A stretch of 64,000 bases of DNA from Pseudobacter sp. (lineage in GTDB: Bacteria > Bacteroidota > Bacteroidia > Chitinophagales > Chitinophagaceae), in the NCBI GenBank assembly GCA_017849455.1, contig JAFIGX010000003.1:310001-374000 (forward strand), read 5' to 3'. The stretch's first letter is position 1. The number at the start of each line of letters is the position of its first letter. The position numbers and the translations under genes are program-made. Below are positions 43,533 to 53,002 of the stretch, in pieces. The notes under the pieces are model-generated. The model had not been told where the DNA came from. It was given only the letters and a program-made list of their open reading frames with translations, and did not search any database.

Positions 43533-45076
43533 TGTTTGTCCCACCAAACCCTGGTCGTTAATAGATCTGCGCCCTGACGGGCAATAGCTGCATTGTAATT
43601 TATTTTGTTCATGCCTTGTTCTGGTTGCGAATACGGGAACCTGCGTGGAATGGCGCCGCCTGTTGAATTCCCCGGATAATTCACGGGCGTCAGTTGAGGA
43701 TAACCGGTGCGCCGCCAGTTGGCATAGGCTTCCTGTTCATCCAGCAACAGCGCTATCCAAAACTCGGAATGGACCTGGTTCATCTGAGCATCGAAGGAAC
43801 CGGCCGTATTCAGCGCATTGGCGCTGGTGTAATCGCTGATCCTGTTGGAAGCGATCACACCACCGGGGCCGAACAATGCCCAGTTCTGCATATTGTTCTC
43901 GATGGCTGTCTTGTAATACTGGGCAGCAGAGCCGCCTGTCCAGCCTCTCAGGGCAGCTTCACTCAACAGGAAATTCGTTTCTGCGTTCGTCAATACCAGC
44001 AATGGGGCCGCATATTGCAGAATGGTGGCCGGGTTGGGCTCTGAATAGGTGTTGTAATCGGCGGGACGCGTGCCCGTACCACTGGGGAAGCCTTTCTGTT
44101 TCACCGTTGAGGTATCGGGCGTGCTGCCGTTCCAGGTCACCGCCACTACGTTCAGGCGGGGGTCGTTGTGGTTTTTCAAATAATCTATAAATGTTTTGCT
44201 GAACTTACCACCTTCCGTATTGTTGATACCATTGGCGCCGGGAATATAATCCTGCCCAACCAACTCATACGCCACGGGGTTATTATTATATACCTGTGGT
44301 CCGTTACTGTATTTCACCACGGCATTATCGGCAGGCAACAGGATCACGCCGCCGGTAATCGCTTTCTGCGCCCATTCCCTGGCTTTTGCTTCATCGCGTT
44401 TGGTAAGGCGCATGGCCACTCTCAACATCAATGAATAACCGAATTTTTTCCATTGATCTATATTTCCCTTATAGAGCAGGTCGGCATTGCCGAATGTTGG
44501 TTTGGAGGCATCGAATGACCTGATGGCCTCATCCAGCTCTTTCAGGAGATCGGCATAGATCTCCGATTGCGGATCATACGCCGGTGAAAAATTTCCTTCC
44601 GTGTATCCTTTCACAGCGTCCTTATAGGGAACATCGCCATAGGCATCGGTGATGCGCTGCATCAGCAATACACGCCAGATGCGGGCTGCGGCGAGCTTGT
44701 TCACCTGGTTGGGCTTCTGGGCGGCGCGGATAGCTTCACCCAATGTATTGATCACATTGGTATAGATATACCGGAAATAGAAGCCCTGGTAGAAATCATT
44801 CGCACCATATTTATCGCCCACCCCGGAGCCTGCCACATCTTTAAAAGTGGTAAAATGCTGGATGAACATTCCGGCATTGAGATAGGCCGTATAAAAATAA
44901 TTCCGGTCGTACACATAATTGCCCCGAAGCTGGCTTTGGCTGAACAGGTAGTCGACATTCGGATTGGTCGACGCATTCGGGTTGGTATTGATCTCTTCAA
45001 AATTCTTATCGCAGGAGCTGAACCCGGCCACAAGGCCAAGCACCAGCAGGTATTTCAGAAAATCGATTCGTTGCAT
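43529..45076 (-). CDS. SusD/RagB-like outer-membrane lipoprotein (SusD-like group 2)
   Basis: Lipoprotein of 515 residues. The signal MQRIDFLKYLLVLGLVAGFSSC gives lipidated Cys22, followed by FEEINTNPNAS, a motif of the SusD-like_2 group. The helical TPR-like domain (about 90-330) and late block WIALLLDEQEAYANWRRTGYP fit the SusD fold. It binds the oligosaccharide at the cell surface and delivers it to the SusC barrel. It lies 23 bp after its SusC gene and overlaps the GH20 gene by 4 bp. Confidence 0.92.
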   Translation of the reverse strand: MQRIDFLKYLLVLGLVAGFSSCDKNFEEINTNPNASTNPNVDYLFSQSQLRGNYVYDRNYFYTAYLNAGMFIQHFTTFKDVAGSGVGDKYGANDFYQGFYFRYIYTNVINTLGEAIRAAQKPNQVNKLAAARIWRVLLMQRITDAYGDVPYKDAVKGYTEGNFSPAYDPQSEIYADLLKELDEAIRSFDASKPTFGNADLLYKGNIDQWKKFGYSLMLRVAMRLTKRDEAKAREWAQKAITGGVILLPADNAVVKYSNGPQVYNNNPVAYELVGQDYIPGANGINNTEGGKFSKTFIDYLKNHNDPRLNVVAVTWNGSTPDTSTVKQKGFPSGTGTRPADYNTYSEPNPATILQYAAPLLVLTNAETNFLLSEAALRGWTGGSAAQYYKTAIENNMQNWALFGPGGVIASNRISDYTSANALNTAGSFDAQMNQVHSEFWIALLLDEQEAYANWRRTGYPQLTPVNYPGNSTGGAIPRRFPYSQPEQGMNKINYNAAIARQGADLLTTRVWWDKQ

Positions 45077-45099
45077 GTTGTTACATTTAAAAGAATGAA

Positions 45100-48000
45100 T
45101 TAAAACTTCACCAGCAGGTTCACGCCATAGCTCCTGGTACGGGGCACGCCGAACATTTCAAAACCCTGTGCATTCGAATTGCTGAAAGTGGATTCAGGAT
45201 CGATATTGGGCGCGTCTTTATGCAGGATCAACAGGTTCCTTGCCACAAATGAAACGGTAAGCGATTGCACTTTCACGAAATGCAGTGATTGAACAGGCAC
45301 CTGGTAGCTGAGGATCACCTGCCGCAATTTGATGAAGTCCGCATCATACACGAATTTCTCCGACAGGTTCTTGAAGTTGTCGTAATAGGCTGCCAGTTGT
45401 GCCGGTGCAAAAGTTTTGGTGAAAGGATTGCCGGTGGCATCCACGCCTGAAACGGTAAGGCCATTATCCCTTCCCGGCAGGGTGATCTTGTTCAATCCAA
45501 AACGGGTTGAATACAGGTTGGTAGCGGAATACACTTTGCCTCCAAACTTGCCGTCGATCAGGAAGCTGAACCCAAAACGTTTGTAGGTAAAGCTGTTGGT
45601 GATGCCGGTAGTAAAGGGTGATACGCCTGTTCCCAGGTCAACCAGCTCGCTCTGCTGTTCGAAGCCATTGGCCCCGAAAATCGTATTGCCTTTGGCATCT
45701 TTCTTAACCCGATAGCCTTTGATGGTGCTGAAGGGCTTGCCCACTTCATTATAGATGAATGCATAGTTGTTGACGCTGGCATCCGCCTGGAAGCTGGTGA
45801 GGTTATCAGTGATCCGGATCACTTCATTCTTATTGTATGCCATATTATAGCTTACTTCCCAACTGAAATCCTTCGATCTGACAGGCACACCTGTTACCAT
45901 TACCTCGATTCCCTTGTTGCTCATCTCACCCACATTCAGTAGCGCGAAATTGAAACCGGAGGCGGGTGAAATGGAAGCCCGCACGATATCATCGGTGGTC
46001 TTGCGGTTGTATAGTGCGATATCGGTAGAGAGCCTGCCATTGAGGAACCTGGCTTCCAGCCCGACCTCGAAAGTGGTGGAGGTGAGTGGTTTCAGGTTGG
46101 CGTTGGGCGCCATCAGCAAACCTGAGTTGGCCCCGTTGAAATTGGTGATCATCTTTAAAGGGCGGCCGAGATGGCCGCCACCCGGCACCAGGCTATAGGT
46201 AAGGTTCAGCGCATAGGGAATGGGGGTAGCGCCACCCACTTGCGCCCATGAGCTTCTCAGCTTGGCGAAATTTACCCAGGCAGGCAATTGAAAGGCTTCC
46301 GACAATACGAAGCTCACACCCACTGAAGGATAAAAGATATGGTTGTTTTTGGGAGATAGGGTAGAGAACCAGTCGGTACGCCCGGTGGCCGTCAGGTACA
46401 GCATGCTTTTATAAGAAAGGTCTACGGAACCGAAGAGTGAGTTGGTCGACAAACGGCCCAGGGATTTGGTAGTGGTAAGACTCACCACATTGGTAGGGTC
46501 ATAGAAGCCGGGCTCGGCAAAGCTGGTGCCATCGAGGTTGGTGCCTACTGACTTTGCACGGCGTTGGTTTCCGCCGGCCAGTGCCGTCAATCCAAAGTGT
46601 TTGGCGAATTTGGTAGAATAGTTCAGGGTGAGATCGGCATTGGTTTCCGTGATGCCGGTAGTGTATTGCTGGTAAAAGCCCAGTGGCGCATAGGCGGTAC
46701 CGCTAGGAACTATCCCGGTATATACAAGGCTCGAATAATCGTGCGTCACCCGTCCTTTGATAAAAAGATTGTCGAGGATATTGTATTTAACACTGAGGTT
46801 ACCGATAAAGCGGTTCTTGTCATCATCATTCTGGAAACGGTTCACCACGAAGTACGGGTTGCTGGCAAAAGGGGAAGGGTTCCAAAGCACTTCGTTCCCG
46901 GTGGCGTCATAGCCAGGGGCCAGGTTGCGCACATCGACCGTATTGGCGATCATATAGGTGCCCCAGTTGGGATTTCCCGGTGCATCGGCCACACCGCTCC
47001 TGTTGCGCGCTTTCTCGATATTGTACTGGGCGTAGCCTTCGATGCTCAGTCTCTTGCCGAGGTTGGAGGCCAGCGTGAGCGTGGCGATCTTCTTGTTCAG
47101 CTTTTGATTGGGCACAAGGCCATGGTTGTTCATATCTGAAAGCGAGAGACGCCAGGTAAGCGCTTCGGAGCCCCCGGAAAAAGCAATTGTGTTAGTGAAA
47201 GTGGTGCCTGTTTTATAGAAATTCCTGATATTGTTCTTTTGAGGAGAATAGGGGCGTTTCACACCATCGAACTGGATCACATCACTGCCATCCATTTTGG
47301 CGCCGTAGGAAAGTCGGCCCATATTGATGGCTTCAGACTGTGTTTGAGGTTTTGCCGCGAACTGGCCGGCGCCATATTCATATTGCCAGTCGGGTATTAT
47401 GCCGGGGGTTTCGATCGTGAGCGTGGTATTGTATTCAACACCGATCCCTTTTTGTCTGGCTCCTTTTTTAGTGGTGATGATGATGACGCCGTTGGATGCG
47501 CGGGAACCGTACAAGGCTGCGGCAGTGCCGCCTTTGAGGACGGTGATGGTCTCGATATCATCGGGGTTGATGCCGGCAATACCGTCGCCGCGGTCGCTGT
47601 TGAGACCGATGGCCCCGTTACCACTGGCCGGCATGCTTTGAGTGGAATTGTCGATCGGCATGCCATTGATCACATACAGCGGTTGGTTATCGCCGTTAAA
47701 GGAACCATTGCCGCGGATCACCACGCGACTGGAGCCGCCTGGTCCGCTGGCCAGACTGGAAGCGTTGACCCCTGCGATCTTACCGGTCAGTGCATTGGCG
47801 ATATTGATCTCGCGTGCCTGGGTGAACTCTTCGCCTTTCACTTCTGTCACGGCATAGGCCAGTGCTTTTTTCTCTTTTTTGATACCGAGTGCGGTGACCA
47901 CTACTTCGTTGAGTGCGTGTGTATCGTGGAGCAGGATATGGATAGTGGTTTGACCCTGTTCCAGTTTCACCGTTCTCTTTTCGAAACCAACATGGCTTAC

Positions 48001-48240
48001 GAGTAGTTCGATGGCGCCGGAACCGGGCACTTTAAGTGTGAAATTACCGGAGGCATCGGTGGTGGTGGCTACTTTGTTGTCGGATGCCAGGATGATGGTA
48101 GCCCCGCTGATCTTCTGGCCGCCGGAGGCGCTGGCCACAGAGCCTGAGATGGAGATGATGGTCTGCGCCTGGGTGGTAGTACAGAGCAGGAGGCTGTATA
48201 CCAACAGGCTGGCAAGAGCAGTTAACGTAACTTTTTTCAT
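45100..48240 (-). CDS. SusC/RagA TonB-dependent transporter (no STN domain)
   Basis: Outer-membrane protein of 1046 residues with a signal peptide (cleavage near TTQAQ, residue 26). A carboxypeptidase-like domain (about 30-110) leads into the plug, with the RVVIRGNGSFNGDNQPLYVI and ALYGSRASNGVIIITTKKG segments, and a barrel that ends with aromatic VKF. It lacks the STN domain seen in the other SusC of this window, in keeping with control by a DeoR regulator rather than a sigma/FecR pair. It imports an oligosaccharide, most likely one containing N-acetylhexosamine given the GH20 neighbour. Confidence 0.94.
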   Translation of the reverse strand: MKKVTLTALASLLVYSLLLCTTTQAQTIISISGSVASASGGQKISGATIILASDNKVATTTDASGNFTLKVPGSGAIELLVSHVGFEKRTVKLEQGQTTIHILLHDTHALNEVVVTALGIKKEKKALAYAVTEVKGEEFTQAREINIANALTGKIAGVNASSLASGPGGSSRVVIRGNGSFNGDNQPLYVINGMPIDNSTQSMPASGNGAIGLNSDRGDGIAGINPDDIETITVLKGGTAAALYGSRASNGVIIITTKKGARQKGIGVEYNTTLTIETPGIIPDWQYEYGAGQFAAKPQTQSEAINMGRLSYGAKMDGSDVIQFDGVKRPYSPQKNNIRNFYKTGTTFTNTIAFSGGSEALTWRLSLSDMNNHGLVPNQKLNKKIATLTLASNLGKRLSIEGYAQYNIEKARNRSGVADAPGNPNWGTYMIANTVDVRNLAPGYDATGNEVLWNPSPFASNPYFVVNRFQNDDDKNRFIGNLSVKYNILDNLFIKGRVTHDYSSLVYTGIVPSGTAYAPLGFYQQYTTGITETNADLTLNYSTKFAKHFGLTALAGGNQRRAKSVGTNLDGTSFAEPGFYDPTNVVSLTTTKSLGRLSTNSLFGSVDLSYKSMLYLTATGRTDWFSTLSPKNNHIFYPSVGVSFVLSEAFQLPAWVNFAKLRSSWAQVGGATPIPYALNLTYSLVPGGGHLGRPLKMITNFNGANSGLLMAPNANLKPLTSTTFEVGLEARFLNGRLSTDIALYNRKTTDDIVRASISPASGFNFALLNVGEMSNKGIEVMVTGVPVRSKDFSWEVSYNMAYNKNEVIRITDNLTSFQADASVNNYAFIYNEVGKPFSTIKGYRVKKDAKGNTIFGANGFEQQSELVDLGTGVSPFTTGITNSFTYKRFGFSFLIDGKFGGKVYSATNLYSTRFGLNKITLPGRDNGLTVSGVDATGNPFTKTFAPAQLAAYYDNFKNLSEKFVYDADFIKLRQVILSYQVPVQSLHFVKVQSLTVSFVARNLLILHKDAPNIDPESTFSNSNAQGFEMFGVPRTRSYGVNLLVKF

Positions 48241-48544
48241 TGCAGTAGTTAGATTAGAGCGTTTCTTTCAAAAAATGCAAATTCTTTGACTAAACTACGC
48301 AGAAAAAAATCTATTTGCAAAATATTTGCATCAATTGGACGCAAAAAACGCAAATTTGATAACTATTTCAATCCAACCCAAAGGTTAACTTTCAAACGGT
48401 TGTAATTTGTAAATTAACCCATTATATGTTTATTCAGATTCCTCTGGGAGGATAAGAAATTCGCAAAAAAATTATTTTCATATTCAAATATTGCAAAAAT
48501 TTGCGTCTATATTTTATTTTTACCTGATATTTGACTGTATATAT
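48241..48544. promoter_or_regulatory. Divergent control region with array of TTTGC/GCAAA repeats
   Basis: No gene is seen in these 304 bp. The hexamer TTTGC(A/G) or its complement occurs at eight places: 48276-48281, 48314-48321, 48325-48330, 48340-48345, 48349-48354, 48462-48467, 48492-48497 and 48500-48505. Five are close to the SusC start and three close to the DeoR start. At 48493-48504 they form an inverted repeat, GCAAA-AA-TTTGC. DeoR/GlpR regulators bind clustered short repeats in such gaps, so this is the likely operator set for the regulator encoded just to the right. Confidence 0.6.
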
Positions 48545-49327
48545 ATGGACATGAATACTCAAGATCCGGTTCCACCGGTTTCGCTCACCAAGCAGGCGAG
48601 GAAAAAACTGATCATTAAGCAAGTGAATATTCACACGCGTCTTACATACAGTGATCTTGTAGGACTGATCAATGTTTCTGAAGATACCATCCGCCGCGAT
48701 GTGAATGAACTGGCGGAAGACGGGGAAGTAGTGAAGATCAAAGGGGGGGCCATGTCCATCGCCTATCATTATGGGCATGAATCGGAAACTTATTCCCAAA
48801 CCAATAAGATGGTGATCGCTGAAAAAGCGCTTCAACTGCTGCGCGATGATATGATCGTGCTCGTTGGCGGCGGCACCACCATCAGGGAGTTCATCAAAAA
48901 GATCCCGCCATCACTGCGTGCAACTTTTATTACGGTAAATGTTCTATCTGCCGTTGAATTGCTCGATAAGCCCATGATCAAGACCATCATGATCGGCGGG
49001 CAGATCAGCACTTACAGCCAGATGACCGTTAGCGGCGAAGTGTTCGAATATCTCTCCGGCATCAAAGCCGATCTGTGCATCATCGGCACCAATGCCATCG
49101 ATGCCTCACACGGGCTCACCGATTCCGACTGGGAAACCATCCAGGTAAAAAAGGCCATGATCAAAGCCGCCGATAAAGTAGCGATCCTCGCCATCTCCGA
49201 AAAGCTCAACTCCTCCATGAAAATGAAGATCGCCGATATCCAAGAAGTCGATTACCTCATCACAGAGCTGGCCCCGGATAATATAGCATTGCAGCCTTAT
49301 AAGGGGAAGGGGGTGGAGATTGTGTAG
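48545..49327 (+). CDS. DeoR/GlpR-family transcriptional regulator
   Basis: Regulator of 260 residues. The N-terminal HTH (about 15-65) contains ARKKLIIKQVNIHTRLTYSDLVGLINVSEDTIRRDVNELAEDGEV in family order (only short parts are diagnostic: SEDTIRRDV). The C-terminal effector domain, resembling ribose-5-phosphate isomerase, has VGGGTTIREF and the later IIGTNAIDASHGLTDSDWE. Such proteins repress catabolic operons and respond to a phosphorylated sugar. ATG 48545 is preferred to the 48491 frame start, since the latter would lie in the control region; ATG 48551 is an alternative. It is divergent from the SusC-GH20-kinase operon, which it probably controls. Confidence 0.92.
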   Translation: MDMNTQDPVPPVSLTKQARKKLIIKQVNIHTRLTYSDLVGLINVSEDTIRRDVNELAEDGEVVKIKGGAMSIAYHYGHESETYSQTNKMVIAEKALQLLRDDMIVLVGGGTTIREFIKKIPPSLRATFITVNVLSAVELLDKPMIKTIMIGGQISTYSQMTVSGEVFEYLSGIKADLCIIGTNAIDASHGLTDSDWETIQVKKAMIKAADKVAILAISEKLNSSMKMKIADIQEVDYLITELAPDNIALQPYKGKGVEIV

Positions 49328-49379
49328 CAGACACTCTAACGAAGATCAATATTCGAAAAAATATGATATAAAAAGGGGA

Positions 49380-49397
49380 AGGTATTTTAAAATACCT
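49380..49397. promoter_or_regulatory. Perfect 18-bp palindrome upstream of DUF1016 gene
   Basis: AGGTATTTTAAAATACCT is identical to its own reverse complement with no spacer. It sits 26 bp upstream of the DUF1016 ATG and 52 bp after the DeoR stop. A dimeric repressor site is the simplest reading. It is followed by CAATTTTG, one mismatch from the Bacteroidota -7 box TAnnTTTG. Confidence 0.45.
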
Positions 49398-49423
49398 CAA
49401 TTTTGCTATTACTATGGTAATAG

Positions 49424-50494
49424 ATGATCATGCAAGCTTCCGAAAAATATGTGCAATTTGTCCTCCATTTAAAGAAAGAAATTCAAACCGCCCGGTTAAA
49501 GGCCTCCCTTACAGCCAATATTGAATTACTGGCCTTATATTGGAAACTTGGAGACGCGATCCTGCAACAACAAAAACGAGCCGGATGGGGATCTAGAATA
49601 ATAGACCGGCTCTCCGCTGATCTGCAAATTGCGTTCCCTTCCATGAAAGGGTTATCCGCCCGAAATTTGAAATATATGAGGGCATTTGCACTTGCATTCC
49701 CCTATTTTGTCCAGCTTTCTGGCACATTAATAAAGGCTGATCAAATTGTGCAGCAGGCTGCTGCACAATTGCCCTGGTTCCATATTTGCACCATCCTGGA
49801 CAAAACGAATTCTACCGAAGAATTGCAATACTATACTATAAAAACAGCATCAAACAATTGGAGCAGGAATGTTTTAGTGCAACAGATCGAAAGTAAATTA
49901 TGGCAACGAATGGGCAGGGCCGTAACCAATTTCGAGCAAACCCTTCCGACTGTTCAAAGTGATCTTGCGAAAGAATTGATGAAGGACCCTTACAAATTCG
50001 ACTTCCTCCATCTATACGAAGAATACAAGGAAAAAGACCTTGAATCGGCCCTGATCGATAATCTTACCCGATTTTTATTGGAATTAGGCTCCGGTTTTAG
50101 TTTCATCGGCAGACAATATCCGGTAACCATTGGAGATAGGGACTACTTTATCGATCTCCTTTTCTATCATTTCAGGCTACATTGTTTTGTAGTCGTTGAG
50201 TTAAAGACGGGAGAATTCATACCAGAATATGCCGGAAAATTGAATTTCTACCTTAATATAGTAGACAATACTCTAAAACAATCGACCGATAGCGCGAGTA
50301 TCGGCATTCTAATTTGTAAGCAGCGAAATAGAATAATAGCCGAATATGCACTTCGAGGCATCAGCAATCCTATAGGCGTAAGTGAGTATCGGCTGACTGA
50401 AACACTTCCGGAGGATTTAAGAGATAGCCTCCCATCAGTTGAACAGATTGAATCAAAATTCAGGATGGTCGAAGAGCCCGTATTAAAAACTTAA
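49424..50494 (+). CDS. DUF1016/YhcG-type PD-(D/E)XK nuclease-domain protein
   Basis: Protein of 356 residues in the YhcG (DUF1016) family. The N-terminal helical domain (about 5-150) has the WKLGDAILQQQKRAGWGSRIIDRLS block typical of the family. The C-terminal PD-(D/E)XK fold has Asp244 (in DYFIDLLF) and Glu259-x-Lys261 (in VVVELKTG). Relatives are often found in defence islands or near restriction genes. Here there is no partner gene and the coding sequence looks more AT-rich than its neighbours, so horizontal gain is plausible. ATG 49424 is used; ATG 49430 is two codons later. Confidence 0.9.
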   Translation: MIMQASEKYVQFVLHLKKEIQTARLKASLTANIELLALYWKLGDAILQQQKRAGWGSRIIDRLSADLQIAFPSMKGLSARNLKYMRAFALAFPYFVQLSGTLIKADQIVQQAAAQLPWFHICTILDKTNSTEELQYYTIKTASNNWSRNVLVQQIESKLWQRMGRAVTNFEQTLPTVQSDLAKELMKDPYKFDFLHLYEEYKEKDLESALIDNLTRFLLELGSGFSFIGRQYPVTIGDRDYFIDLLFYHFRLHCFVVVELKTGEFIPEYAGKLNFYLNIVDNTLKQSTDSASIGILICKQRNRIIAEYALRGISNPIGVSEYRLTETLPEDLRDSLPSVEQIESKFRMVEEPVLKT

Positions 50495-50496
50495 AT

Positions 50497-50525
50497 TACA
50501 TTTACATCTTCAGATGTTGAATGTA
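50497..50525. terminator. AT-rich hairpin between convergent genes
   Basis: TACATT (50497-50502) pairs with AATGTA (50520-50525), and ACATC with GATGT around a 4-nt TTCA loop, with a small internal bulge. It lies 3 bp after the DUF1016 stop and 27 bp after the convergent receptor stop. There is no long T tract, so termination is uncertain. Confidence 0.35.
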
Positions 50526-50551
50526 TTATACGGGATCCTGTTTGATCCTTC

Positions 50552-52993
50552 TCACGTCCCCGCCCCCACGCGATTGATCTCCTCATCTGCTCCACCAGCT
50601 CTCCGTGTACCGCTTTTTACCGGTTTACCAAAGCGCCAGGTAAAGGAAAGCGCCATCACACGGCTATCGCGGGTCAGCTTGAAGTATTCATTCGATTGCT
50701 GGAACTGGCTAAGCCCTTTCATCGCCTGTGTATAAAAAATATCACGCACAGTGAGCCTGAGCGTGGCTTTATTCTTCAGCACCTGTTTGGAAATACCGGC
50801 CGATAACTGTCCATTGGGGTCCAGCACTTCCTGCAGATCTTCCTGGCTGCGGGTAATGTAGAACCCGGTGAGTTCCGCTGCCCATCCTTTCCTGAACCGG
50901 AACTGGTTATTGAGATTAAGTCCAGCCTGCGTAATGGATGCTGAATAATACTTCCACACGAACCCTTTGATCTTTTTATGGGTGAGGTCTGCCTGCGCCG
51001 AAAGTGACCACCATTCCAACGGGGATAGCTGTACGCTTACCGACAGCACGAAGTTTTCCCTGCTTCCTACATTTCCTTCCGTGTACGTAACGATCCCATT
51101 GCTGTCGGTGAAGAACATCTGTGAAAAATAATCATTGGACCTGCTATAGCTCAGGCTCGTCACCAGTATTTCTTTGAACAGGTGGCTTAGCCCGATGTTC
51201 CAGGTGTATTGAGGCAGGAAATAAGGATTGCCTTGCTGGTTGGTGTATTTATTGATCACGAATACAAACGGGTTGAGCTTCTGGAATGCCGGTCTGTCGA
51301 TCCGCCGGCCTGCACTCAGTGTGAAACTGTTCGAAGAATCTGCTTTCCAGGTAACATACACTGTAGGGAACAGGCTGTTGTACCGCTTCGAGAAAGAAGA
51401 ATCCTTACGCACCGGGTTGCCCAGTTGCGTGGCATCGTAGGCAGTATACTCGTAACGTAGCCCACCCTGCCAAGTAAATCTTCCAGCCTGCTTTTCGATA
51501 TTGGTATAGGCGGCATGGATGTTTTCAGTATACAAAAAATGGTTGGTCTTCCCCAGATCAGGCAGCCAGTTATCCTGCTGCCTGAGAAAATAAGTGGCAT
51601 CATTGTCGGTCTTCACCCTGGATGATTTCCAGCCGGCCTCCAGTTTCAGTGTATTGTTGAAACGCCTGGTATAGTCTGCTTTCGCCGACAAGATCCGGAT
51701 ATTTGAAGGGAGGTCACCCTGTATTTCCTCTTCATACCCACCCGATGCGTGGAGGTTGTTCTTGAAGTACTGGTCATTGCGGATGCGATACCCCAGGTAA
51801 TCGAGATCGGCAGTAAGTTCTTCGGTACTACTGAAGCTATGCCGTAAGTTGAGGTTGATGCCGGCATTCCTGAATTTCGTGGAGCTATTACTGTTGCTGA
51901 GTATAATGGAATCGGCATGACCGGCAGCGTTCAGCCATTCGGCCGTGGCATAGCTCTTACCGCGGCGGGTATGGTGCATCCCTGTGAACACCAGTCCGAG
52001 GGTAGTTTTTTTGGAAAGACTATAGTCCAATCCGGCTTTAACGGTATGATTCCAGGCATTGCCCGTGAACAGAGAAGGCTGTCGCAGCAGGGCAGCCACC
52101 GTTTTATTGTCGTTCTCAAAATAGGTGCGCAGTGCATAAAGGTCGGTGAAATTACTTCCGGCATTCAAACTATAATTGAGGAAACTATTGAACCTGCCCG
52201 CGCGGTAATTCAGGGAAAGGTTATCATTCGTCTTTGGATAAATACCCTGTGTATATCCTGCGGTGAGACTGCCATTAAATCCCTGTTGCCGGTTCTTTTT
52301 GGTTTTGATATTGATGATCCCGGCATTTCCGGCAGCATCGTACCTGGAAGGCGGGTTGTCCATGATCTCGATCTGTTCTATCTGCGAAGCGCTCATGCCG
52401 TTCAGCATGCCCGCCAGATCGCTGCCTGAAACATAGGTAGGTTTTCCGTCGATGAGGACAAGTACATTGGGCTTACCTTTGAGGCTGATATTACCGTCCC
52501 GGTCAACCGAAATGCCGGGTGATTTTTCCAACACTTCCATCACAGTGGCCCCTGCGCTGGTAATACTGGCATCCACATTCACGATGGTTTTATCGGCCAG
52601 TAGTTTAACAAGCGCCTTTCGTCCAGATACCGTGACTTCGTTCAGGGTGGCATTGGCAGGTTCAAGAACAATGACGGGCCTCAGGGCCTTCGGGTCTTTA
52701 CCGGCGGCGTTGTGAAGAATGGTTTTGTAGGAGGTGATGTAGTTCACCATACTGATACGGCAAAGGTATTCGCCATCCGGCAGGTCGCCGAAATCGACCA
52801 TGCCATTGGCATCGGTGGTCCCGGACCTGATCAGGGAGGAATCTTTCATACGAAGAAGGTCAACCGTTGCAGAAGGCAGGGCTACCTGTTTATGGTCCAA
52901 TACCGTAATGCCGAGCTTTCCTGGTGGAGAAGGCTGGCTAAACCCGGTATGTACCAGGAGGAGCAAACAAATACAAAACAGCAGTTTGGGCAT
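50552..52993 (-). CDS. Outer-membrane beta-barrel receptor (TonB-dependent type, OMP_b-brl_3)
   Basis: Protein of 813 residues with a signal peptide (cleavage near TGFSQ, residue 19). A carboxypeptidase-like repeat (about 25-110) precedes a plug-like domain containing VLVLIDGKPTYVSGSDLAGMLNGM and the block EQIEIMDNPPSRYDAAGNAG that marks this Bacteroidota receptor family. A large barrel ends the protein. No SusD partner is adjacent, so it differs from the SusC proteins and may import a metal complex or peptide. A perfect inverted repeat lies 9 bp before its ATG. Confidence 0.9.
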   Translation of the reverse strand: MPKLLFCICLLLLVHTGFSQPSPPGKLGITVLDHKQVALPSATVDLLRMKDSSLIRSGTTDANGMVDFGDLPDGEYLCRISMVNYITSYKTILHNAAGKDPKALRPVIVLEPANATLNEVTVSGRKALVKLLADKTIVNVDASITSAGATVMEVLEKSPGISVDRDGNISLKGKPNVLVLIDGKPTYVSGSDLAGMLNGMSASQIEQIEIMDNPPSRYDAAGNAGIINIKTKKNRQQGFNGSLTAGYTQGIYPKTNDNLSLNYRAGRFNSFLNYSLNAGSNFTDLYALRTYFENDNKTVAALLRQPSLFTGNAWNHTVKAGLDYSLSKKTTLGLVFTGMHHTRRGKSYATAEWLNAAGHADSIILSNSNSSTKFRNAGINLNLRHSFSSTEELTADLDYLGYRIRNDQYFKNNLHASGGYEEEIQGDLPSNIRILSAKADYTRRFNNTLKLEAGWKSSRVKTDNDATYFLRQQDNWLPDLGKTNHFLYTENIHAAYTNIEKQAGRFTWQGGLRYEYTAYDATQLGNPVRKDSSFSKRYNSLFPTVYVTWKADSSNSFTLSAGRRIDRPAFQKLNPFVFVINKYTNQQGNPYFLPQYTWNIGLSHLFKEILVTSLSYSRSNDYFSQMFFTDSNGIVTYTEGNVGSRENFVLSVSVQLSPLEWWSLSAQADLTHKKIKGFVWKYYSASITQAGLNLNNQFRFRKGWAAELTGFYITRSQEDLQEVLDPNGQLSAGISKQVLKNKATLRLTVRDIFYTQAMKGLSQFQQSNEYFKLTRDSRVMALSFTWRFGKPVKSGTRRAGGADEEINRVGAGT

Positions 52994-53002
52994 AAATTAA
53001 AA

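Noticed and set aside
47239..48006. 255-residue plus-strand frame inside the SusC gene
   Set aside because: It is antisense to the plug domain; no start signal or family resemblance.
49424..50494. Restriction-modification or toxin-antitoxin module
   Set aside because: There is no methyltransferase, specificity subunit or antitoxin gene on either side.
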